31,021 nt of DNA from Flavobacteriaceae bacterium UBA4022. Its GTDB lineage: Bacteria; Bacteroidota; Bacteroidia; Flavobacteriales; Flavobacteriaceae. Where the stretch lies: the NCBI GenBank assembly GCA_002384055.1, contig DGAU01000011.1, positions 74,948 through 105,968 on the forward strand, read 5' to 3'. Every line of letters starts with the position of its first letter. Position 1 is the stretch's first letter. Positions 8,093-15,794 of the stretch are shown in pieces. The notes below the pieces were generated by a model. That model was not told where the DNA came from. It did not search any database and saw only the letters and a list, made by a program, of their open reading frames with translations. A program made the position numbers and the translations under genes.

Positions 8093-9539
8093 GCTCGTTT
8101 GAAGACGTATTATTAAAATTAAAGAGCGCTTGATCTTTTATTAATTGAGCCACGCCATTGGGGAGCATTGCTTCCCATCCGGTCTGGTTATATTCAATTT
8201 TTTTCAGGACTTCTCGAGAAAAGACATCAAGAATTTCTGGATCATAATCCTCTATGTCGACTAATTTGCCGTTGGTTTTAAAGAACTTATAGAGCTCCTT
8301 CATGCGCGGGTGCACTTTGAGGGTATCACTATTGATTAATGCGCCCGTTTCCGGATCAAGCATCGGGTAGAGGTAGACTTTCAAATCTTTAAAGAACAAT
8401 TTCCCAAAGGCTTCTAAAATGCCACCACTCAAATGACGGTAATATTTTTCATCAAAAATATCGATGAGGTTATTCACGCCCATAGTAAGGCCCATACGGG
8501 ATTTGGTATAGTTTGAAAAGTATTCGACTAATCGATAATATTCCTGAAAATTAGAGATCATGACGGTTTGTCCTAACGAACAAAGTAAACGCGCTCGGTC
8601 CATAAAGTCTTGCTCGTCAATCTCTCCTTCTGCCTTGAGATTGGACAAGGTTATTTCAAAAATAACAAGTGATTTTTCTTTCTCAACCTTGTTTTCGCTC
8701 AAGAACAGTTCGTAGGAACGCTCGAACATATTCATATTGACCTTGGTTACGGGTCTGAAGCTTCCACGGAGCGCAAGGACATTTTTCTTATATAAAATAC
8801 GTGCAGGTAAAATATTATTCCCGTCAGGGCCGAAGATAACCGCTTCAGTCATGCCATTTTTAATCAGCTGTAAGCTCATGAGACGATTGTCGACTTCGGT
8901 GAATTTCGGTCCGCTAAAGTTGATGGTGTCAATTTCCATCTTATCCTTATCAATATGATCGTAAAGATAGCGCAGGAGCTTTTTTGGTGTGTCATGCTTA
9001 TAATACGCACCATAAATTAAATTCACTCCTAGAACACCAAGTGTTTGTTGTTGCAAAACCGCTTCGCTTTCTTTAAAGCGGATGTGTAACAAGATCTCGC
9101 TATAATCCTCGTTGGGGTCAGTTTGAAAGCGAATGCCTACCCATCCATGGCCCAAATACTTTTTTGCAAAGTCTATTGTGGAGACCGTATTAGCAAAGGC
9201 AAAGAACATTTTTGTGGGATGTTTAACGCGAGAAATACGTTCTTCAATCAGGCTTGTTTCGTGCAGTAACATCTTTTGAAGACGTGACTCAGTAACATAT
9301 CTGCCTTCGGGCTCAACACCATAGATCGCATCGCTAAAGTCCTTGTCATAAGCCGACATGGTCTTGGCAATGGTGCCTGAAGCACCTCCTGCTCTAAAAA
9401 AGTTACGCACGGTCTCTTGACCTGCGCCTATTTCGGCAAAAGTCCCGTAAATATTTTCGTTTAGGTTAATGCGTAATGCTTTATCCTTTGTTGAAGGAAT
9501 GGTCTGGAAATTTTGGTCTCCTGGAATTTTATCAGGCAT
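8082..9539 (-). CDS. Conserved cytosolic protein of unknown function (485 residues)
   Basis: I recognise this as a widespread, strongly conserved family by its N-terminal block IYGTFAEIGAGQETVRNFFR and the following GGASGTIAKTMSAYDKDFSD, but it has no established function. Relatives appear in annotations under names such as TonB-dependent receptor or nicotinate-nucleotide adenylyltransferase. Neither fits what is visible: there is no signal peptide, plug or beta-barrel pattern, and no clear HxGH nucleotidyltransferase motif. The protein is soluble, acidic/basic mixed and has no membrane helix. Gly-rich segments (AEIGAGQE, RAGGASGT) could bind a nucleotide or phosphate. It has its own good promoter (9566-9594) divergent from the MBL hydrolase gene and is a monocistronic unit. 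The product is probably an enzyme, but the reaction is unknown. Confidence 0.85.
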   Translation of the reverse strand: MPDKIPGDQNFQTIPSTKDKALRINLNENIYGTFAEIGAGQETVRNFFRAGGASGTIAKTMSAYDKDFSDAIYGVEPEGRYVTESRLQKMLLHETSLIEERISRVKHPTKMFFAFANTVSTIDFAKKYLGHGWVGIRFQTDPNEDYSEILLHIRFKESEAVLQQQTLGVLGVNLIYGAYYKHDTPKKLLRYLYDHIDKDKMEIDTINFSGPKFTEVDNRLMSLQLIKNGMTEAVIFGPDGNNILPARILYKKNVLALRGSFRPVTKVNMNMFERSYELFLSENKVEKEKSLVIFEITLSNLKAEGEIDEQDFMDRARLLCSLGQTVMISNFQEYYRLVEYFSNYTKSRMGLTMGVNNLIDIFDEKYYRHLSGGILEAFGKLFFKDLKVYLYPMLDPETGALINSDTLKVHPRMKELYKFFKTNGKLVDIEDYDPEILDVFSREVLKKIEYNQTGWEAMLPNGVAQLIKDQALFNFNNTSSNEPIA

Positions 9540-9565
9540 TGTTTTGGGCTATGTCGATCCAATGA

Positions 9566-9594
9566 CAAAGGTAGTGATTAACATAGGTTAACAA
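9566..9594 (-). promoter_or_regulatory. Promoter of the conserved unknown gene
   Basis: On the minus strand, TTG (9592-9594), an 18-bp spacer and TACCTTTG (9566-9573) form a good match to the Bacteroidota -33/-7 promoter. Transcription would begin about 20 nt before the ATG at 9539. Confidence 0.65.
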
Positions 9595-9606
9595 AAAAAA
9601 TACTGT

Positions 9607-9614
9607 TATTTTTG
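9607..9614 (+). promoter_or_regulatory. -7 element abutting the MBL hydrolase start (TATTTTTG)
   Basis: An exact TAnnTTTG match ending only 5 bp before the ATG at 9620, so transcription would start at or very near the start codon. The -33 half is poor (TTA at 9588, not TTG). Confidence 0.4.
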
Positions 9615-9619
9615 TCCCT

Positions 9620-10402
9620 ATGTCTATGCCTTTAACGCTTACGTTTTTAGGGACAGGAACCTCTCAAGGAATTCCTGTAATTGGAAGTCAGCACCCTGTG
9701 TGTTTGAGTCATAATCCAAAGGATAAACGGCTCAGAGTTTCGGTTTTGATTCAGTGGGGGGATCGTCATATGGTGATCGATTGCGGTCCTGATTTTCGGC
9801 AACAAATGTTGCGGGCTCAGGTGCAGCAACTCGACGCACTTTTACTGACCCACGAACACAATGACCATATGGCCGGTTTAGACGATGTACGGCCTTACAA
9901 CTTTATGCAAAAAAGGTCATTACCCATGTTTGGAACCTTGCGTGTACTAAACGCCGTAAAAGAGCGTTTTTCTTATGTGTTTGCAGATCAAGATAAATAT
10001 CCAGGAGCTCCTTCTATTGATGCTATTGCTATCAAGGCCCTAGAGCCGTTCGACTGTTTTGGAAAGAAAATTATGCCGATTGAAGCACGGCATGGAAACC
10101 TCCCCATATTAGGATTTAGGATTGATGATTTGGCCTATATGACGGATGTTAAAACCTTGAGTGCTGAATCATTAGAGGAGTTGAAAAACCTTGATGTACT
10201 TGTGTTGAGCGCTTTACGTATAGAGCCGCACCCAACGCACCTCAATCTTGACGAGGCCCTGATATTAATTGAGCAACTCAAACCAAAACGAGCTTATTTG
10301 ACCCATATTAGCCACCTTATGGGATTTCACGATGAAGTCTCTTCTGAACTTCCTGAAGGGGTCTTTATCGCTTATGATAATTTAAAAATTCACACCTCAT
10401 GA
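9620..10402 (+). CDS. MBL-fold metal-dependent hydrolase (PhnP-like)
   Basis: The protein has 260 residues. Metallo-beta-lactamase motifs are in order: FLGTGTSQGIPV at the N terminus, the HEHNDH dinuclear-metal motif at residues 78-83, a later His in EARHGNLPILGF, an Asp in AYMTDVK, and a C-terminal His in THISHLMGFHDEV. The TGTSQGIPV start with the C-terminal His resembles the PhnP/cyclic phosphodiesterase branch, so a phosphodiester substrate is likely, but there are no other phn genes nearby. It is cytoplasmic. It overlaps the downstream membrane-anchored gene by 4 bp (ATGA), implying coupled translation. MSM gives two possible starts (9620, 9626). Confidence 0.92.
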   Translation: MSMPLTLTFLGTGTSQGIPVIGSQHPVCLSHNPKDKRLRVSVLIQWGDRHMVIDCGPDFRQQMLRAQVQQLDALLLTHEHNDHMAGLDDVRPYNFMQKRSLPMFGTLRVLNAVKERFSYVFADQDKYPGAPSIDAIAIKALEPFDCFGKKIMPIEARHGNLPILGFRIDDLAYMTDVKTLSAESLEELKNLDVLVLSALRIEPHPTHLNLDEALILIEQLKPKRAYLTHISHLMGFHDEVSSELPEGVFIAYDNLKIHTS

Positions 10403-10887
10403 AGTCTAAAATTTATATGTACCTGTTTTTTTTCACACTGCTCATGGTCTTATTCATGTATGTGAATCAATCGACCATATTCGAGCGTCAAGAACAACGA
10501 CTTACGGCCTATGCCGAAAAACAAGAAATTTTAAGGGATTCTTTGGCCATCTTGAATGATGTTATTTTAGAGGCCGATTACTTTTCATTGCTCAATAACG
10601 ATGCCGCAACGGCCTATTTTGAGCGTTTAGACATGGATCCAGCCCAAGTAGCGGCCCAGGTTAAAGAGGTTATTTATGAAAAAAACTTGGTTAGGGGCGG
10701 AAACGCACTTGTGCCCTTAGCACAAATGAATGGTGAGTGGCGGATCAATCGTGTCGAGTTTTTGAATCATCGCTGGATCATCGCTGATTTTAGTAATGGC
10801 AGCCTCTGGGGAGAGGTTTTGCTCTCTTATTTTTATGATCAGGATTTGGTATTGGATATCACGCCCATTCAGACCATACTTCATTAA
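10399..10887 (+). CDS. Small membrane-anchored protein with coiled-coil region, unknown function
   Basis: The protein has 162 residues. An N-terminal membrane helix (about residues 5-22, IYMYLFFFTLLMVLFMYV) is followed by a predicted coiled coil (RQEQRLTAYAEKQEILRDSL) and a compact C-terminal domain rich in Trp and hydrophobics (GEWRINRVEFLNHRWIIADF) that looks like a small extracytoplasmic beta domain. With no signal cleavage site apparent, it is probably anchored in the inner membrane facing the periplasm. It resembles short proteins found after the MBL hydrolase in flavobacteria, sometimes merely labelled hydrolase, which I cannot support: no catalytic motif is visible. It overlaps the MBL gene by 4 bp upstream and shares its stop region with the convergent esterase. 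Confidence 0.8.
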   Translation: MKSKIYMYLFFFTLLMVLFMYVNQSTIFERQEQRLTAYAEKQEILRDSLAILNDVILEADYFSLLNNDAATAYFERLDMDPAQVAAQVKEVIYEKNLVRGGNALVPLAQMNGEWRINRVEFLNHRWIIADFSNGSLWGEVLLSYFYDQDLVLDITPIQTILH

Positions 10888-11555
10888 GCATTTTGGTCCA
10901 AAAATGCTTTGAATGCCGCAAAATTTTCGGGGTTGACACCATGGCCTACAGGGAATTCTCGGTACGTCAGATCATATTGATGCTGCATTAAAAAATCTCG
11001 ACTCTCTTGAGCCCAAGCCAAAGGAATGACCTGATCTTGTGAGCCATGAGACATGAATATTTTTGGGCCTAATTTTGGTGTCAAATTTTTGGGTAATTCA
11101 AAAATATCGTGATTGATATAGCCGCTGAGAACGATAATATTTTTGGCTAATTTAGGATGTTCAAGACCTAGTGCTAGACTCAAAATACTCCCTTGGCTGA
11201 ATCCAAGAAGACTTAACCTGGTGGCGTCGGCGTTAATTTGTTTTATGGCCGATTCAATATTGGCTAAAATTCTTTGGACCACCCTTTGGGCTTGAGTGGC
11301 GTCGCTCCATTTACCTTGACTGGGCTCAAAATAAATATCATACCAGGCATAACGCTCAGGGCCCAAAACAATTGGTGCTTCTAGGGCCAAAATAGACAGT
11401 TCGGGAGATAAATAGTCGGCAAAACCAAACAGATCCTCTTTGTTACTTCCATAGCCGTGCAATAAAACCAGTAACGGTGCCTTTTCCGTGAGGCTACTGG
11501 GTCGGTATATATGACCTAAATCTAAGTCAAGTGTGGTGGTATTTTGCTGCTGCAT
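10884..11555 (-). CDS. Alpha/beta-hydrolase, carboxylesterase/phospholipase family
   Basis: The protein has 223 residues, the size of the YpfH/carboxylesterase-2 group. The oxyanion motif LLHGYGSNKEDL is followed by the nucleophile elbow GFSQGS (Ser120), the acid Asp174 in SHGSQDQVIP and His205 in FPVGHGVNPE, so the catalytic triad is complete. There is no signal peptide; it should be a cytoplasmic esterase or lysophospholipase with unknown natural substrate. It is the last gene of the minus-strand group starting with the BatA-like gene and begins 3 bp after the small membrane gene. Its stop codon shares bases with that of the convergent gene (TTAA at 10884-10887). Confidence 0.93.
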   Translation of the reverse strand: MQQQNTTTLDLDLGHIYRPSSLTEKAPLLVLLHGYGSNKEDLFGFADYLSPELSILALEAPIVLGPERYAWYDIYFEPSQGKWSDATQAQRVVQRILANIESAIKQINADATRLSLLGFSQGSILSLALGLEHPKLAKNIIVLSGYINHDIFELPKNLTPKLGPKIFMSHGSQDQVIPLAWAQESRDFLMQHQYDLTYREFPVGHGVNPENFAAFKAFLDQNA

Positions 11556-11558
11556 GTA

Positions 11559-11867
11559 TTAATCTAAAAAGTTAAACCAACGCTGGAAGGCCATACTAAG
11601 CCAGGGGATACCAATCTGTTTCTTGAAAAAGGCCATAATTAAACAGAAAATCCAACCGCAAGCTGCGCTCCAATAGAGGTAAAACCCAACAGGGCTGTCC
11701 TGAATAAATACGGAGATGAATAAACCCATGAACAAACCAAACATGTTCTTAATGTGCCAGGTCGTTAAGGGGTCTTTTTGTTCTTTATTGAGCTGATAGG
11801 CAATAATCAGACCTATAAAGGTCAAGTAGGCCAGAAACCCGTAATAGGTCGTTTCTTTATGCTTCAT
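11559..11867 (-). CDS. Small integral membrane protein, Tic20/DUF4870-like
   Basis: The protein has 102 residues with three hydrophobic helices (YYGFLAYLTFIGLIIAY, NMFGLFMGLFISVFI and YLYWSAACGWIFCLIMAFF). The layout, with a polar loop carrying HIKNMFGLF after helix 1, resembles the DUF4870/Tic20-like small membrane proteins of Bacteroidota. Some of these carry the label import component protein, which is homology naming rather than known function. The gene overlaps the dihydroorotase-like gene by 11 bp and precedes the esterase by 3 bp, so it is clearly part of the operon. Confidence 0.82.
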   Translation of the reverse strand: MKHKETTYYGFLAYLTFIGLIIAYQLNKEQKDPLTTWHIKNMFGLFMGLFISVFIQDSPVGFYLYWSAACGWIFCLIMAFFKKQIGIPWLSMAFQRWFNFLD

Positions 11868-13110
11868 TAGCTACCCATTGCCCGTGATTCATGATGCCCA
11901 AGACACTTCCGGTCATTTTTTGTCCCACCAGCGCCGCATTACCAGATGTAGAATGGATCAGGTCCCGGCTAAATGTACTTTGTTTAGAGGGATTGAATAA
12001 GGTGAAGTTCGCAGGCTGGTTGACTGCTATGTTGTTTGTTTCCAGTCCAAAAACTGCCTTAAGTCCTGTAAGAGCCTCAATGGTGGTGTCTAGATCGACC
12101 ACGCCCAAGAGCGCGCCAAAACAACTTTCCAAACCAATACTGCCAAAAGCCGCATGGTCAAACTCCACTTTTTTGTGTTCAATATCGATGGGATTGTGGT
12201 CACTCGTGACCCCGTCAATAACCCCATCTTTTAGCCCTTGGATTAGGGCAAGTCGGTCTTGTTCCGTGCGCAATGGAGGCAACATTTTGAAATTGGTGTC
12301 GAATTCATTGAGCGCTTGGTCGGTAAGACAAAGATGATTTATCGAGACGCTGCAGGTCACGGCCAAGCCTTCTGATTTGGCTCGTTTGATCAGGTCGACA
12401 CTTTCTTTGGTCGAAATGGTAGGGATATGCAGACGGCCTCCTGAATAGCTCAGAACGTTTAAGTCTCTCGAAATTTGTAGTGTCTCTGCGAGATTTGGTA
12501 TGCCCTTGAGCCCTAGAGTCACACTCACCAATCCTTCATTGATCATGCCTTTCTGCGCCAAATCGATTTCCATTGGAAAGGAAAGTATCAGCCCGTTAAA
12601 GGATTGTGTGTATTCAAGGGCCAATTTTAAAAGGTTAGGATTGGCTATAGGTTTTTGATAATCATTAAAGGCAATCGCTCCGGCTTGATGCATGTCGTAG
12701 AGTTCGGCCAAGTCCTGTCCTCGACTATCAGTGGTGAGGGCACCGATGGGGTGTAAGTCGACAATATTTGATTTGGCTTTGACAAAGGCCATGTCTGATT
12801 TGTTTTGCAGGACCGGCTGGGTGTTTGGGTTCACGCCAACGGCGGTGTAACCGCTTAATGCGGCTATATGAGCACCATGGGCCAGAGTTTCTCGTTCCTC
12901 AAGACCAGGTTCGCCAAATGAGACACTGGGATCAAACCAGCCCGATGACAAGTGAAGTTGATCCGCTTGGATCAGGGTCGCATCTGCGTTTTTAATTGAC
13001 TTTTCGATAGCACGGATGATTCCATCCTCTACCAGTATGTCAGCTGTTTCACCGTGGTGTGGTCCTTTTGGATCGATTATTTTAACCGATTTGAGTAAAA
13101 ACTTCATCAT
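11857..13110 (-). CDS. Dihydroorotase homologue lacking the metal-binding His residues
   Basis: The 417-residue sequence aligns end to end with class I dihydroorotases (pyrimidine synthesis, carbamoyl-aspartate cyclisation). Key residues are missing. The HxH that follows the first Asp is Ser62-Val-Ser64 (GWFDPSVSFGEPGLEERET), the His of the HAE/D segment is lost (LILSFPMEID), and the His-x2-His pair keeps only its first member (RLHIPTIST, Thr231 for the second). Asp304 in TSDHNPIDIEH and the PPLRTEQDR substrate loop remain. It is therefore probably a non-catalytic paralogue like the pseudo-dihydroorotases that support aspartate transcarbamoylase, or an enzyme with changed chemistry. I recall the same SVS pattern in other flavobacteria, so it is not a fresh mutation. 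It overlaps the BatA-like gene upstream (4 bp) and the small membrane gene downstream (11 bp). Confidence 0.88.
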   Translation of the reverse strand: MMKFLLKSVKIIDPKGPHHGETADILVEDGIIRAIEKSIKNADATLIQADQLHLSSGWFDPSVSFGEPGLEERETLAHGAHIAALSGYTAVGVNPNTQPVLQNKSDMAFVKAKSNIVDLHPIGALTTDSRGQDLAELYDMHQAGAIAFNDYQKPIANPNLLKLALEYTQSFNGLILSFPMEIDLAQKGMINEGLVSVTLGLKGIPNLAETLQISRDLNVLSYSGGRLHIPTISTKESVDLIKRAKSEGLAVTCSVSINHLCLTDQALNEFDTNFKMLPPLRTEQDRLALIQGLKDGVIDGVTSDHNPIDIEHKKVEFDHAAFGSIGLESCFGALLGVVDLDTTIEALTGLKAVFGLETNNIAVNQPANFTLFNPSKQSTFSRDLIHSTSGNAALVGQKMTGSVLGIMNHGQWVANEA

Positions 13111-15035
13111 CGTAATTTTAAAATTAAAAGTTCAGTCACAAGGCATGCTAACGCAAAAATAACAAACCATTTCCATAACTCTTGGTTTTCTTGACTTTGT
13201 TGCGAAAAGGCAAAGGCTTCAGCTAAGCTCGTGTATACCTCATTTTGATTGAATAACCCTGAATCTAGATAGCTCGGTTGATTGGCTGTACGCGGTGCAT
13301 TAAAGCTTATTGTGCCAATGGTCTGGTCCAAATAGGTGGCTTTGTATTGTCCGGGTTGTTGTGGTTCTTGATCGAATAGTAAGGTAATTTGATCTACTCC
13401 AGGGGTTTGTCGTGGCACGAAACGATCCTCTTTGTGTTTCAAGGTGATCACCTGCTCTGCTATAGGGGCGACTTTAATACCCACTTTTGCAGGAGTCCCT
13501 AAAGTATAATATGGCTTAATGTCTGGTGCACTTTGACGCGCCATTTGGATGATGGTCGCCACAAAAAGAGGGGATTGGGTAAAATTACCGCCTTCCGCGT
13601 TTAGACTACTTAAAAAGGCATAGACCTTTTCGCGTTCGACTAAAAAGGCATGATTGTCTTCTAGTGTGAGCAGCGAAGTGGCACTGGTCTTAAGGCTCAG
13701 ACATGAGTTGATGCTGGGGTACTGAAATGAAGTGAACTCTTTTTCAAAAACAGAGGCAAATAAGGGATGATTTTCTTCTATATCCGTAAGCTTTTTTGTC
13801 GTCAGAATGGATCCGTCCAGTGTGCCGAGTCCAAATCGATTGAAAAAAGCCTGGTAATGCTCAATGGAGCCCTTTGGATGCGGAACAAACAAAACATGCC
13901 CTCCTCGGCTTTGGAAGGCTTCAAGCGCCCCTAAAAGCGACGTATTGATCGTCTTGAGGCCATTCAGGATGATAAAATCTTGATTTGCGAAGTCCGAAAA
14001 GTCAAGGGCGAACTCTTGTTGGTTTTGGTAATTAAAGTCCGGGGAATCAAACACTTTAAACAAATCCTTATCGGTTAAACCACTAAGGGTGAGAATGCGA
14101 ACAGGTGCCGGTTTTGAATGATTAAAATAAAGCACATTATCAAACGGGAGTCCCTGATCAGTTAATATTAATTGACCGTCAAATGCCCCTGTTTCGTTGC
14201 GTTCAAAACTTGCGGTAGCCTTGCCTGAATCATTGAATACCAAGGCCGACTTGGCTATTAATATGGAGTCACTCAATAAGCGCAACATGGCAGTCGCTTG
14301 GTTAGATTGCGCGCCACTGATTTCTGCTTTTATTTCCCATCGATCGGCATTACTTCGGTCAAAGTAGACCGTGTCAAGCGATAAATTGGTATTATTCGAA
14401 AAAGCAAGGGGAATATACTGAGTGGAAATGCCCTCGGGGGAATGAGGAGCGGATGTAATACCCTGAAAGTCACTAATGTAAATTAAATGTCTCTGGGCGG
14501 AGGGGTGTGCCTTAAAAAATGAGGCGCTTTTGAGGAACACCTCTTTGGGGCTCAAATTATGGTGGGTGGCTGGGGTGTTGAGTACAGTCGATTTAAAGTT
14601 TTCAATAGGCATGTCATAGAATGCCTGATTATTGGTAAACCAATGAATACTTTGTGTTGCACTTTGATCTATATAGGCGTAAAGCTCTTGTGTCATCTGC
14701 TTGAGAAGGCTCATGCCATATGGGCCTTTGGCTTCCATACTGTAGGAATTATCAAGATAAACGACTGTTGTTTGCTTTTGCACTAAAGTGTCATTTGAAC
14801 TAAGAGTGGGGCGGGCAAAAGCCAAAATCAGCGCGCTAAAATATGCCAGTCGTATCAGGAGTAAAAGCCACTTTTTGAGCCGTGCACTCTGTCTGGTTTC
14901 CTGTTTGAGTTGTTGTAGAAAAACAACATTCGTAAACCGTGTGGGAATGAATTTTCGGAAATGAAAAAGATGAATAATAATCGGAATGACAAGAAGAATA
15001 AGCGCTTTTAGGAATTCCGGACGGAAGAAAGTCAT
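13107..15035 (-). CDS. BatA-type membrane protein with VWA-like domain
   Basis: The protein has 642 residues. The N-terminal BatA/aerotolerance-regulator signature MTFFRPEFLKALILLVIPII is membrane helix 1 (about 10-24), followed by HLFHFRKFIPTRFTNVVFLQ, then helix 2 (about 55-76). The VWA-like domain keeps a MIDAS-type DNSYS (Asp95-Ser97-Ser99). A long periplasmic region follows, including a glutamine-amidotransferase-like fold suggested by FILNGLKTI and GGHVLFVPHP, and it ends in a single helix WKWFVIFALACLVTELLIL. Related Bat proteins act with MoxR ATPases in envelope or stress functions, but no moxR is here. It is first in a four-gene operon (BatA-like, dihydroorotase-like, small membrane protein, esterase), with promoter at 15052-15078 and a leader of about 12 nt. 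Confidence 0.9.
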   Translation of the reverse strand: MTFFRPEFLKALILLVIPIIIHLFHFRKFIPTRFTNVVFLQQLKQETRQSARLKKWLLLLIRLAYFSALILAFARPTLSSNDTLVQKQTTVVYLDNSYSMEAKGPYGMSLLKQMTQELYAYIDQSATQSIHWFTNNQAFYDMPIENFKSTVLNTPATHHNLSPKEVFLKSASFFKAHPSAQRHLIYISDFQGITSAPHSPEGISTQYIPLAFSNNTNLSLDTVYFDRSNADRWEIKAEISGAQSNQATAMLRLLSDSILIAKSALVFNDSGKATASFERNETGAFDGQLILTDQGLPFDNVLYFNHSKPAPVRILTLSGLTDKDLFKVFDSPDFNYQNQQEFALDFSDFANQDFIILNGLKTINTSLLGALEAFQSRGGHVLFVPHPKGSIEHYQAFFNRFGLGTLDGSILTTKKLTDIEENHPLFASVFEKEFTSFQYPSINSCLSLKTSATSLLTLEDNHAFLVEREKVYAFLSSLNAEGGNFTQSPLFVATIIQMARQSAPDIKPYYTLGTPAKVGIKVAPIAEQVITLKHKEDRFVPRQTPGVDQITLLFDQEPQQPGQYKATYLDQTIGTISFNAPRTANQPSYLDSGLFNQNEVYTSLAEAFAFSQQSQENQELWKWFVIFALACLVTELLILKLR

Positions 15036-15051
15036 TCAATAAATAATTTGC

Positions 15052-15078
15052 CAAATATAACGATACATTTTATATCAA
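15052..15078 (-). promoter_or_regulatory. Promoter of the BatA-dihydroorotase-like operon
   Basis: On the minus strand, TTG (15076-15078) lies 16 bp before an exact -7 box TATATTTG (15052-15059). The spacer is slightly short, but the element sits 16 bp ahead of the ATG at 15035 and just after the terminator of the preceding gene. Confidence 0.6.
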
Positions 15079-15101
15079 GCGGTATCATTTGCCAAACTCC
15101 T

Positions 15102-15130
15102 AAAAAAAACACCCCGAAGCGGGGTGTTTT
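15102..15130 (-). terminator. Rho-independent terminator of the lipoprotein gene
   Basis: On the minus strand a perfect stem ACACCCCG/CGGGGTGT around CTT is followed by a run of eight T. It starts 17 bp after the lipoprotein stop codon (15147) and separates it from the BatA operon promoter. An A-run on the other side gives it weak two-way potential. Confidence 0.92.
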
Positions 15131-15146
15131 GAGTAAGGTTTAGAAA

Positions 15147-15656
15147 CTAGAAACAGACGTCAAACCCTGTTGCCCAGCTGTTACCGCCGATGGGAGCGCC
15201 ATCAGCCCAGAGCGATTCTGTTTGGCCAGTATTGTTATTTCTTACTTGGGCATGTGCCGCATTATAATAGCAAATTCCAGAAAAAGCTGCAGGTCCTTGA
15301 TAGGTCACCTCATGAGTGCCATTAGGATGATTACCCTTAAAAGGAAACCTGCCTACTTGAGGATTTCCGCCGCCATTTATAGGCATTTCTGAAAAATCAC
15401 CAACAAAGAGATGTGTTTGTTTCATTTCCCAGTCGCCTGTTGTGCGGTAAGTAATAAAGACGGTATCGTTATAATTAGCGATCTCGAGACTACCGACCAG
15501 GGTCGTTTGGCCTGCAAATAAATCAGCGACATAAACAATTCCGTAATTATTGCCACTACGTTTTACGGTGTCAGTTGTCGATTCAAAGGTTGCTGCTGGT
15601 TCTTGTGAGCAACTCACAAGGGTCACAATACTGATTAAAAGTAAAATATGTTTCAT
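15147..15656 (-). CDS. Lipoprotein of unknown function
   Basis: The protein has 169 residues. A type II signal peptide MKHILLLISIVTLVSC ends in a lipobox with lipidated Cys16. The mature part is a small all-beta type domain. The block DWEMKQTHLFVGDFSEMPIN followed by NPQVGRFPFKGNHPNGTHEV resembles a module seen in several Bacteroidota secreted proteins, which often also end with a WA-G....G.SWAT-F motif as here (SLWADGAPIGGNSWATGF). The two remaining Cys (in SGICYYN and the FDVCF end) could form a disulfide. No enzyme motif is visible. It is monocistronic, with its own -7 box (15694-15701) and strong terminator (15102-15130). Confidence 0.85.
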   Translation of the reverse strand: MKHILLLISIVTLVSCSQEPAATFESTTDTVKRSGNNYGIVYVADLFAGQTTLVGSLEIANYNDTVFITYRTTGDWEMKQTHLFVGDFSEMPINGGGNPQVGRFPFKGNHPNGTHEVTYQGPAAFSGICYYNAAHAQVRNNNTGQTESLWADGAPIGGNSWATGFDVCF

Positions 15657-15693
15657 TCTATTGTCATTTGGGGTTAGTCAATGTTTTGAAAAA

Positions 15694-15701
15694 CAAACAT
15701 A
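15694..15701 (-). promoter_or_regulatory. -7 element of the lipoprotein gene (TATGTTTG)
   Basis: An exact TAnnTTTG match on the minus strand 37 bp before the ATG at 15656. At the expected upstream distance (19 bp) there is only CTG (15721-15723) rather than TTG. The region 15657-15794 is otherwise AT-rich with no further gene. Confidence 0.45.
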
Positions 15702-15794
15702 ATGAAAATAACAATAAAATCAGTTAAAATACTTAAATAATCGATGAAATACATCTTTTGTAAAAAAGTACGTGAATAGATAGGGGTCGAATTT

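Noticed and set aside
8082..9539. Annotation as TonB-dependent receptor or nucleotidyltransferase
   Set aside because: No signal peptide, plug, barrel or HxGH motif is visible; the names appear to be propagated errors.
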